Of a DNA stretch of 64,000 bases, positions 56,728-64,000 are shown piece by piece (position 1 is the first letter of the stretch; every line of letters starts with the position of its first letter). The stretch comes from Streptomyces sp. SN-593. GTDB taxonomy: Bacteria; Actinomycetota; Actinomycetes; Streptomycetales; Streptomycetaceae. The notes below the pieces were generated by a model. The model was not told where the DNA came from. It made no database searches and saw only the letters and a program-made list of their open reading frames with translations. Made by a program: the position numbers and the translations under genes. Location: positions 5,459,001 to 5,523,000 of the forward strand of contig NZ_AP018365.1 in assembly GCF_016756395.1 (NCBI RefSeq), read 5' to 3'.

Positions 56728-56916
56728 GTGTCCCCCAGATTCCCCGCCGGACCCGGCGTGATCGCCCTGACGGTGCTCGCCGCGGGAGCGGTCACCGCCC
56801 TGTCCGGCTGCGGCGGCCACGCCGCCGCCCATGCCGCCGGCACGACGCCGCACACGCCGCCGCCCGCCGCGAGCGCCCCCGTGCACGCCGAGGCGCCTTC
56901 CGGGGCGCGGGGCTGA
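56728..56916 (+). CDS. possible small lipoprotein
   Basis: A 62-residue frame from GTG 56728 with a lipoprotein-type signal 'GVIALTVLAAGAVTALSGC' (lipobox LSGC) and a His/Pro/Ala-rich tail of 40 residues. A GGAG lies about 12 bases upstream, rather far. It opposes xseA and the cupin gene. The signal is convincing; expression is not shown by sequence alone. Confidence 0.5.
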   Translation: MSPRFPAGPGVIALTVLAAGAVTALSGCGGHAAAHAAGTTPHTPPPAASAPVHAEAPSGARG

Positions 56917-56932
56917 TGAGGGGCCCGCGGGG

Positions 56933-58168
56933 CTACGCGGGTGCGGGGCCGGGGCCGTCGGGCGGCTCCACGCGGACCGTGAAGTCGCCCTCCGCCACGC
57001 GTGCGCGCAGGGTCTCGCCCGCGGCGACCTCGGCGGGGGCGCGGACCGCCGCGCCGTCCTCCCGCTGGAGGACCGCGTACCCGCGGCGCAGGGTGGCCGC
57101 GGGGGAGAGGGCGACCACCCGGGCGAGGGTGTGCGTCAGGTCGGCGTCGGCCCGGTCGAGCAGGTGCCCCAGGGTGCGCCGGGCCCGGTCCAGCCGGTCG
57201 GCGACCTCCGTCTCGCGCTGCTCGACCATGCGGTACGGCGCCGCGAGCGCCGGACGGCTGAGCGCCGCCTCCAGGCCCCGCTCCTCCCGGTCGAGGATGC
57301 CGCGCAGCACCCGCAGCGCCCGGTCCCGTACCAGCCGGACGCGGGCCAGCTCCTCCCGCACGTCCGGCACGATCCGCTTGGCGGCGTCGGTCGGGGTGGA
57401 CGCGCGCAGGTCGGCGACCAGGTCGAGCAGCGGCGTGTCCGGCTCGTGCCCGATCGCGGAGACCACCGGGGTGCCGCACGCCGCGACCGCCCGCACCAGC
57501 CGCTCGTCGGAGAAGGGCAGCAGGTCCTCGACGCTGCCGCCGCCGCGGGCCACCACGATGACGTCCACCTCCGGGTGGGCGTCGAGCTGCTGCACCGCCT
57601 CGATCACCCGGGGGACCGCGGTCGCGCCCTGCACTGGCACGTTGCGCACCTCGAAGCGCACCGCGGGCCAGCGCAGCCGCGCGTTCTCCCGCACGTCCCG
57701 CTCGGCGGCCGACGCGCGCCCGGTGACCAGGCCGATCAGCCCGGGCAGGAACGGCAGCGGCCGCTTGCGGTCCGCCGCGAAGAGCCCCTCGGCCGCCAGC
57801 GCCTTCTTCAACTGCTCCAGCCGCGCCAGCAGTTCGCCCATCCCGACCGGCCGGATCTCGGCCGCCCGCAACGACAGCGTGCCGCGCGGCCCGTACCACT
57901 CCGGCCGGGCGTGCACCACGACCCGCGCGCCCTCGCCGACCACGTCGGCCACCTGTTCGTACACCGCGCGGTAGCAGGTCACGGAGATCGAGGTGTCGTG
58001 CGAGGGGTCGCGCAGCGTCAGGAACACCACGCCGGCGCCCGGGCGGCGGGAGAGCTGCGTGATCTGGCCCTCCACCCACACCGCGCCGAGCCGGTCGATC
58101 CACCCGCCGATCAGCCGCGACACCTCGCCGACCGGAATCGGCGCTTCCGCCGAGGTGTTCAGAGCCAT
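56933..58168 (-). CDS. xseA: exodeoxyribonuclease VII large subunit
   Basis: A 411-residue subunit. An N-terminal OB fold ('VSRLIGGWIDRLGAVWVEGQITQLSRRPGAGVVFLTLRD') precedes the catalytic part with 'LPGLIGLVTGRASAAERDV', 'VDVIVVARGGGSVEDLLPFSDERLVRAVAACGTPVVSAIGHEPDTPLLDLVADLRASTPTDAA' segments and a coiled-coil tail for XseB binding. The ATG at 58168 has no ribosome site; TAGGGT (minus strand 58180-58175) is 6 bases upstream, so it is likely leaderless. Divergent from ispH. Confidence 0.95.
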   Translation of the reverse strand: MALNTSAEAPIPVGEVSRLIGGWIDRLGAVWVEGQITQLSRRPGAGVVFLTLRDPSHDTSISVTCYRAVYEQVADVVGEGARVVVHARPEWYGPRGTLSLRAAEIRPVGMGELLARLEQLKKALAAEGLFAADRKRPLPFLPGLIGLVTGRASAAERDVRENARLRWPAVRFEVRNVPVQGATAVPRVIEAVQQLDAHPEVDVIVVARGGGSVEDLLPFSDERLVRAVAACGTPVVSAIGHEPDTPLLDLVADLRASTPTDAAKRIVPDVREELARVRLVRDRALRVLRGILDREERGLEAALSRPALAAPYRMVEQRETEVADRLDRARRTLGHLLDRADADLTHTLARVVALSPAATLRRGYAVLQREDGAAVRAPAEVAAGETLRARVAEGDFTVRVEPPDGPGPAPA

Positions 58169-58174
58169 ACCGGC

Positions 58175-58229
58175 ACCCTAGTGCGCCCCGCCGACACCCC
58201 GCCCCGCGCCGGGGGCGGCCCCGTACGAT
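58175..58229. promoter_or_regulatory. divergent leaderless promoters of xseA and ispH
   Basis: A 68-base intergenic region holds TAGGGT (minus, 58180-58175; 6 bases before the xseA ATG) and TACGAT (plus, 58224-58229; 7 bases before the ispH ATG at 58237). Both spacings fit leaderless transcription starting at the A of the start codon. Confidence 0.65.
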
Positions 58230-58236
58230 GGACGGC

Positions 58237-59223
58237 ATGACCTCTGACTCCGCCCGCCGTGTCCTCCTCGCCGCCCCTCGCGGGTACTGCGCGGGGGTGG
58301 ACCGTGCCGTCATCACCGTCGAGAAGGCGCTGGAGCAGTACGGCGCCCCGGTCTACGTCCGCAAGCAGATCGTCCACAACAAGTACGTGGTCCAGACCCT
58401 GGAGAAGAAGGGCGCCGTCTTCGTCGACGAGACGGAGGAGGTGCCGGAGAACGCGATCGTGATCTTCTCCGCCCACGGCGTGGCCCCGGTCGTCCACCAG
58501 GAGGCCGCCGAGCGCAGTCTCGCCTCCATCGACGCCACCTGCCCGCTGGTCACCAAGGTCCACAAGGAAGCCGTCCGCTACGCCGGCGAGGACTACGACA
58601 TCCTGCTCATCGGGCACGAGGGCCACGAGGAGGTCGTCGGCACCATGGGCGAGGCCCCCGAGCGCATGCACCTGGTCGACGGCCCCGCCGACGCGGCGAA
58701 GGTGAAGGTGCGCGACGAGTCCAAGGTGGTCTGGCTCTCGCAGACGACCCTCTCGGTCGACGAGACCATGGAGACCGTCGAGGCCCTCCAGGACCGCTTC
58801 CCGAGGCTCGTCTCGCCGCCCAGCGACGACATCTGCTACGCCACGCAGAACCGCCAGGTCGCGGTGAAGCAGATCGCCGCCGAGGCCGACCTGGTGATCG
58901 TGGTCGGCTCGCGCAACTCCTCCAACTCCATCCGGCTCGTCGAGGTCGCCCTCCAGGCCGGCGCCGGCGCGTCGTACCTGGTGGACTTCGCCGAGGAGTG
59001 CGAGGACGCCTGGCTGGAGGGCGTGCGCACCGTCGGCGTCACCTCGGGCGCGTCCGTGCCGGAGGTGCTGGTCGACGGGGTGCTGGAGTGGCTGGCCGCG
59101 CGCGGCTTCGACGACGTGTCGGTGGTGACCTCCGCGCAGGAGTCGATCCAGTTCTCGCTGCCGAAGGAACTGCGCCGGGATCTGCGTGCGGAGGCCGCGG
59201 AGCGGGCATCGGCCAAGAGGTGA
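58237..59223 (+). CDS. ispH: 4-hydroxy-3-methylbut-2-enyl diphosphate reductase
   Basis: A 328-residue [4Fe-4S] enzyme of the MEP isoprenoid pathway, making IPP and DMAPP. Cluster cysteines: 'APRGYCAGVDRAV' (Cys18), 'SIDATCPLVTKVHKEA' and 'DICYATQNRQ'. Other motifs: 'VVHNKYVV'-type 'QIVHNKYVVQTLEKKG', 'IFSAHGVAPVVHQEA', 'IGHEGHEEVVGTMGEAP' and 'VVGSRNSSNSIRLVEVA'. ATG 58237 is preferred over 58228 because TACGAT overlaps the earlier codon and places the transcript start at 58237. Followed 30 bases later by ppgK. Confidence 0.95.
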   Translation: MTSDSARRVLLAAPRGYCAGVDRAVITVEKALEQYGAPVYVRKQIVHNKYVVQTLEKKGAVFVDETEEVPENAIVIFSAHGVAPVVHQEAAERSLASIDATCPLVTKVHKEAVRYAGEDYDILLIGHEGHEEVVGTMGEAPERMHLVDGPADAAKVKVRDESKVVWLSQTTLSVDETMETVEALQDRFPRLVSPPSDDICYATQNRQVAVKQIAAEADLVIVVGSRNSSNSIRLVEVALQAGAGASYLVDFAEECEDAWLEGVRTVGVTSGASVPEVLVDGVLEWLAARGFDDVSVVTSAQESIQFSLPKELRRDLRAEAAERASAKR

Positions 59224-59253
59224 GCGCTTCCACCCACCTTTAACCTGGGGGCC

Positions 59254-59991
59254 ATGAACATGTTCGGTGTGGACATCGGCGGTACGGGAATCAAGGGCGC
59301 TCCGGTCGACCTCGACCGGGGCGACCTGGCGGACGAGCGGTTCAAGGTGCTGACCCCCCACCCGGCGACCCCGGAGAGCGTCGCCGACGGCGTCGCCGAG
59401 GTGGTCGGCCACTTCGGCCACACCGGGCCGCTCGGCGTCACCTTCCCCGGTGTCGTGGTCGACGGCGTGACCCGCACCGCCGCCAACGTGGACAGCGGCT
59501 GGGTGGGCCAGGACGCCCGGAAGCTGCTCAGCGACCGCCTCGGCCAGCCGGTGGTCGTGCTCAACGACGCCGACGCCGCCGGGGTCGCCGAGATGACCTT
59601 CGGGGCCGGCCGCGGCCGCGGCGGCACCGTCCTGCTGCTCACGCTCGGCACCGGGATCGGCAGCGCCCTGTTCGTGGACGGCCACCTGGTGCCCAACACC
59701 GAACTGGGCCACCTCGAACTGCACGGCCACGACGCGGAGAAGCGCGCGTCGGTCAAGGCGCGCGAGGACGAGGACCTGAGCTGGGAGCACTGGGCGCGCC
59801 GGCTGAGGAAGTACCTGGCGCACGTGGAGATGCTCTTCTCGCCGGACCTGTTCGTGATCGGCGGCGGGGTGAGCCGGAAGCCCGAGAAGTTCCTGCCGCT
59901 GATCCACGGGATCAGCGCGGAGATCGTCCCCGCGGAGTTGCAGAACAACGCCGGGATCGTCGGCGCCGCGATGGCTGCCGCAAAGCTCTGA
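59254..59991 (+). CDS. ppgK: polyphosphate glucokinase (ROK family)
   Basis: A 245-residue kinase that phosphorylates glucose with polyphosphate or ATP. Motifs: 'FGVDIGGTGIKGAPVDL' (phosphate 1), 'GVTFPGVVVDGVTRTAANVDSGWVGQDA', 'NDADAAGVAEMTFGAGRGRGGTVLLLTLGTGIGSALF' segments and 'ELGHLELHG' (phosphate 2 region). TAACCT (59241-59246) lies 7 bases before ATG 59254, so it may be leaderless; Met3 (59260) with GGGGG upstream is an alternative. Its last 80 bases overlap the convergent DUF6542 gene. Confidence 0.93.
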   Translation: MNMFGVDIGGTGIKGAPVDLDRGDLADERFKVLTPHPATPESVADGVAEVVGHFGHTGPLGVTFPGVVVDGVTRTAANVDSGWVGQDARKLLSDRLGQPVVVLNDADAAGVAEMTFGAGRGRGGTVLLLTLGTGIGSALFVDGHLVPNTELGHLELHGHDAEKRASVKAREDEDLSWEHWARRLRKYLAHVEMLFSPDLFVIGGGVSRKPEKFLPLIHGISAEIVPAELQNNAGIVGAAMAAAKL

Positions 59992-60718
59992 CCGCCACGA
60001 TCGCGGCGGCCAGCACCGTACCGGTGTAGAGCCAGCCGGTCATCAGGGCCAGGCCGGTGAAGACCCCGACCACGCGCCCCACCAGACCGCCGTCGCCGCC
60101 GTCGGCCGTCAGGGTGATGCCCACCGCGAACGCGATGGGTGCGGCGACCGGGGCCGCCACCAGGTCGTAGGGCCGCACGTACACCGCGGCGGCCACGCAC
60201 ACGGCCACGAACACCAGCCCGAAGAAGACGCCGGGGCCGTCGAAGAGCAGGGAGTCGGCGGCCCCGGCGAGCACCGTCACGACGGTGGTCAGGGCGCCGG
60301 TGCCGAGGCCGGTCAGGCGCGCGCGGGGGCGGGGCAGGGCGCGCAGTCGGTCGGCGGCCACCGCGAGTGCGCCGCCCGGGCGGCGCACTCGCGGTGACGT
60401 GGCGCGGGCGGGCGGGGCGGCGGCGCGCGCCTGGGCCTGGGAGGCCCGCGCCTGGGCCTGGGCGGACCTGACACGGGTGCTGGCGCGGGTGTCGGCCTGG
60501 GTCCGGGCGGCCTGTGCCTGGGCGGCCCGGGCGGCTTGGCCTTGTGCCTGGGCCCTGGTGCGGCTGCCGGCCTGGGCGGCCCGGGCCCTGGCGGGGGCGT
60601 CGGCCCGTGCCCGCGCCGAGGCCGCCGGCGGTGACGCGGGGGCCGCCGGCGGTGGGGACGCAGGCGCGGTGGGGACGGTCCGGGCGGTGATGCTCGTACG
60701 CGCTGTGTGTTGCTCCAC
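59912..60718 (-). CDS. DUF6542 family membrane protein
   Basis: A 268-residue protein. The first about 125 residues are Ala/Arg/Gln/Pro-rich with imperfect 'AQAQARA' repeats. The C-terminal half has about four helices ('LTGLGTGALTTVVTVLAGAADSLLFDGPGVFFGLVFVAVCVAAAVYVRPYDLVAAPVAAPIAFAVGI' in pieces, then 'VGVFTGLALMTGWLYTGTVLAAAIVAVRAL'), matching DUF6542. GTG 60718 is preceded by TACGTT at 6 bases (60730-60725), so it is probably leaderless. The 3' end runs 80 bases into the convergent ppgK gene. Confidence 0.83.
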   Translation of the reverse strand: MEQHTARTSITARTVPTAPASPPPAAPASPPAASARARADAPARARAAQAGSRTRAQAQGQAARAAQAQAARTQADTRASTRVRSAQAQARASQAQARAAAPPARATSPRVRRPGGALAVAADRLRALPRPRARLTGLGTGALTTVVTVLAGAADSLLFDGPGVFFGLVFVAVCVAAAVYVRPYDLVAAPVAAPIAFAVGITLTADGGDGGLVGRVVGVFTGLALMTGWLYTGTVLAAAIVAVRALRQPSRRRRSRRCSATPRGRSPR

Positions 60719-60954
60719 CTACTCAACGTAGGCGCGGTGCGCGCGCCGCGCGCGCCCGGGACACGCGGATTCGCTCGCGTGGGTCTTCTGTTCGAAGTGC
60801 TCCGTTCGAGTGAGGGGGAGGGGGCCGGGCGGGTGGGCCGGGTGCGCCCGCGGGCGGCCGGTCGCCGGCCCCGCGGGCGGGGAGCGGGCGATGGTGCGGC
60901 GGCCCGTAGACTGGTCGGCGCCCAGCTCCCCTCCTGCCCACGGGAAGTCGTCAC

Positions 60955-62043
<1,089 letters not shown>

Positions 62044-62150
62044 TACGTCTGGCAAAAGGCGGTCTGACCTGCGGCGGAGCGGGTGGGGCGGCTCGGCGGT
62101 CCGCACTCAGTCCGCAAGCGCGCTGACGAAGGGTCGGCGCGGGGGAGTGG

Positions 62151-62620
62151 CTATGCCGCCTCGGTGGCTTGCGCTTCGCCCTCGTCGGGGCGGTCTGCGT
62201 ATGCCTTGTCGACGGCGGCCCGGGACCGTTCCTCGGAGTCGGGCCACAGGTGGGTGTAGATGTTCAGCGTCATGGCCGCGTTGGTGTGGCCGAGGCGCTC
62301 GGAGACGGTCTTCACGGACTCGCCATGCTTGATGAGCAAGCTGGCGTAGTGGTGCCGCAGAGCGTGGGGTCCAGTGCCCTTCGGGATGCCGGCCTTGCCG
62401 CAGGCGGGCCGCCAGGCGTGGTCCATGAAGTGGGTGTAGACGATGGGTCCGTCCTCGGGCGCGGTGAAGAGCCAGCCCTCGGCCCCCTCGACGGGGAAGC
62501 CCCTCAGGTGGGCCTTGAGCGCGGTGACGGCCATGCGCGGCAGTGGGACCGTGCGGTGGGAGCGGTCCGTCTTGGGCGGGCAGACGTAGACCCCGTGCTT
62601 CGCGGTCTGCTGGATTGACC
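62151..62620 (-). pseudogene. tyrosine integrase C-terminal fragment
   Basis: About 155 residues of a phage-type integrase: 'PKTDRSHRTVPLPRMAVTALKAHL', 'GPHALRHHYASLLIKHGESVKTVSERLGHTNAAMTLNIYTHLWPDSEER' in segments. The HxxR box and the Tyr nucleophile are present, but the arm-binding domain and the first catalytic Arg are missing. Upstream it joins directly to the tail of a serine recombinase at about 62620. Nonfunctional remnant of an integrated element next to ychF. Confidence 0.88.
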
Positions 62621-63267
62621 GGCGGCTCCGGGGCGGGGGCGTCCTCCTCGGTGGCGGTGTGGTCGGGCAGGAGGTCGGCGATGGCCGTCCGGATCGGACC
62701 GCGGCTGACCCGGTGGTCGCGGGTGAGGGCGGCGATGGAGCGGCCTTCGAGGTACGCGGTGCGCACCCCGGTGGCCGTCGCGGCCGCGACGGCGGGGCGG
62801 CGTCCACCTTTGGTGCCCTTGGCCTCGGCGGCGCGCAGACCGTCGTAGGTCAGTTCCCGCTGGAGGTCGCGCCGGAGTTCGCCGGCGGCGGCGCCTCCAC
62901 CGTGAACTTCACGGTGGACAGCAACTCGCCGGTGCGCGGATGGCGTGCGGTGAGGCGCGTCGCGGAGAACGCGCCCTCATGGATGCGCAGCGCCACCTGG
63001 TCACGGTGGAGGACGTCGAACACGTCGAGGATGTGCCCGGTGCCGCGCACCAGGCGGAACATCTCGGAGATGTGCACGGTGTCGCCCGGCCGCGCGTACG
63101 TCAGCAGCTCGCCGGGCTCGGGCAGCCCGGGGGTGGAGGTGGCTGAAGGTGCCCGGATCCTCCTCGAAGGGGACCGGGTCCTCGATCCCGGCCTCGGCCA
63201 GAACGAGGTCCTGGCGGGCGGTGGACTGCTGGTCGGTCGAGACCCGCTTGTAGACCAGGTTCGCCAC
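62620..63267 (-). pseudogene. frameshifted serine recombinase (resolvase/invertase family)
   Basis: The N-terminus 'NLVYKRVSTDQQSTARQD' from GTG 63267 carries the catalytic Ser. 'LLTYARPGDTVHISEMFRLVRGTGHILDV' and 'TARHPRTGELLSTVKF' follow in a second frame (shift near 63130-63150). The C-terminal 'RELTYDGLRAAEAKGTKGGRRPAV' and HTH 'EGRSIAALTRDHRVSRGPIRTAI' are in a third frame (shift near 62880). At about 62620 it fuses to the integrase fragment. At least two frameshifts make it inactive. Confidence 0.87.
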
Positions 63268-63303
63268 CGAGGGGCCCTCTCCGTACGGACGACCTGACTC
63301 AAT

Positions 63304-63413
63304 CTGTCGTCAAACCCTGTAGGCAATCACCATCGGATCTGATTGGATCCGCGCCGCCGTGAACCCACGGATTGCGCGGGTTCATTGGACGCTCCGGCTG
63401 CCTGTCGTCAAAC
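63304..63413. repeat. 12-bp direct repeats upstream of the recombinase remnant
   Basis: CTGTCGTCAAAC occurs at 63304-63315 and 63402-63413 in the same orientation, 98 bases apart, starting 37 bases upstream of the recombinase start. They could be old recombination (res-like) or regulator sites of the lost element. No gene lies in 63268-63510. Confidence 0.65.
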
Positions 63414-63510
63414 GATGACGGCCGGCAGGCCCTGGCGTGGGCCGGGCCTGGCGATGTCGGGGTCGGCCCGTCGGGTTCCTAGCGTCGGACGCGGGGGCGC
63501 GATGCCCTGA

Positions 63511-63543
63511 TTTTAATAAGGCAGGTTGATAAGGTAGGTTGAT
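63511..63543 (+). promoter_or_regulatory. marR promoter with tandem 13-bp repeats
   Basis: AAGGCAGGTTGAT (63518-63530) is followed directly by AAGGTAGGTTGAT (63531-63543). TAGGTT (63535-63540) within the second copy is 6 bases before the ATG at 63547, giving a leaderless promoter, with TTTTAA (63511-63516) as a possible -35. A regulator bound to the repeats would cover the promoter. Confidence 0.6.
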
Positions 63544-63546
63544 CGT

Positions 63547-63984
63547 ATGAGTGAGGAGCTGGATGCCCGTGAGACCGCCGCCGCCCTGCTGGCCAGCGTT
63601 GGTGCGCTGCTGAGGCGTGTGCGTCAGGTGCGGGTCGAGGGCGAGCTCGCGATGCCCGAGCGTGCCGCCTTGTCACATTTGGACCGTATCGGCCCGACAA
63701 CGTCCGCGGAGCTGGCCCGACGGGAGCAGATCACCGCGCAGGCGATGGGGGCCACACTCGGCGGCCTCCAGGCGCGCGGGCTGGTCGAGCGCGGAGCCGA
63801 TCCGCGGGACGGCCGGCGCGTGCTGCTGGCGCTGACCGACGCGGGTCGGCAGGCGCTGGCGGACAAGCGCAGTGCCCGCACGGAGCAGGTCGCGCAGGCC
63901 CTTGCGGACGGCTTCACGCCGCAGGAGTTGGAACAGCTCGCGGTGGCCGCCCCGCTGCTCGATCGGCTGGCGCAAAGGATCTGA
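63547..63984 (+). CDS. MarR family transcriptional regulator
   Basis: A 145-residue winged-helix regulator. 'MPERAALSHLDRIGPTTSAELARREQITAQAMGATLGGLQARGLVERGADPRDGRRVLLALTDAGRQAL', read in overlapping segments, gives the HTH (about 45-75) and wing 'DPRDGRRVLLAL'. Terminal helices form the dimer interface. It is next to a mobile-element remnant and near the window end, so its target is not visible. Autoregulation is likely through the tandem repeats in its promoter. Confidence 0.93.
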   Translation: MSEELDARETAAALLASVGALLRRVRQVRVEGELAMPERAALSHLDRIGPTTSAELARREQITAQAMGATLGGLQARGLVERGADPRDGRRVLLALTDAGRQALADKRSARTEQVAQALADGFTPQELEQLAVAAPLLDRLAQRI

Positions 63985-64000
63985 TCCCCGACCGATGGGT

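Overview
The window is high-GC actinobacterial chromosome, almost certainly from a Streptomyces or a close relative. The pointers are GTG/ATG starts with 4-base stop-start overlaps, many leaderless starts with a TAnnnT box 6-7 bases upstream, a WhiB-like regulator, a SpoIIE-type PP2C phosphatase, paired XRE/DUF397 genes, a chitinase with a DasR-type site, and a Tad pilus operon. The order fumC / fumA / wblI-like / glpX / xseBA / ispH / ppgK / ychF agrees with what I remember of the S. coelicolor core around SCO5042-SCO5060; I could not check this by search.

Layout. 0-3.2 kb: MFS exporter with its TetR regulator, and a hemolysin III protein. 3.4-9.2 kb: GTP-PEP carboxykinase facing an alanine-type aminotransferase, then a KAP-type P-loop NTPase with a receiver-like C-terminus. 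9.2-15 kb: two divergent operons for D-amino-acid use (PLP deaminase and N-acyl-D-amino-acid deacylase; PfkB kinase, IclR regulator, RidA-like protein). 15-16.7 kb: secreted GH18 chitinase. 16.9-27.6 kb: Tad/Flp pilus locus (zinc-ribbon protein, CpaB, a CpaE-TadE fusion, TadE, CpaF, TadB, TadC, Flp pilin, TadG-like protein, lipoprotein, OmpA-like protein, DUF192 protein, prepilin peptidase). 27.6-34 kb: aldo/keto reductase, isoprenyl transferase, PhoH-PIN protein, secreted transglycosylase-like protein, AI-2E-type permease. 34-39.1 kb: PadR-controlled ABC exporter, small RHH-like protein, SPFH protein. 39.1-40.1 kb: G-rich repeats and a catalase whose catalytic core is missing. 40.3-45.8 kb: SpoIIE phosphatase, methyltransferase, DUF402 protein, fumC. 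46-50.2 kb: accessory block between the two fumarases, with two XRE regulator modules, a 44-residue peptide rich in Asp-Gly and a protein-isoaspartate-methyltransferase-like gene. 50.5-62 kb: core genes fumA to ychF. 62.1-63.3 kb: decayed integrase and serine recombinase. 63.5-64 kb: MarR regulator.

Most interesting points: (1) the 44-residue Asp-Gly peptide translationally coupled to an isoaspartyl-type O-methyltransferase, which resembles an aspartimide-forming RiPP system; (2) a CpaE ATPase fused in frame to a TadE pseudopilin with a prepilin-type site at the junction; (3) a TadG-like gene without a normal start codon, where ATA overlaps the pilin stop; (4) an in-frame, core-deleted catalase that keeps a good ribosome site; (5) a KAP NTPase with a receiver-like tail behind a 19-bp repeat array. 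No tRNA, rRNA or CRISPR array was seen. All family calls come from reading motifs, not from searches.
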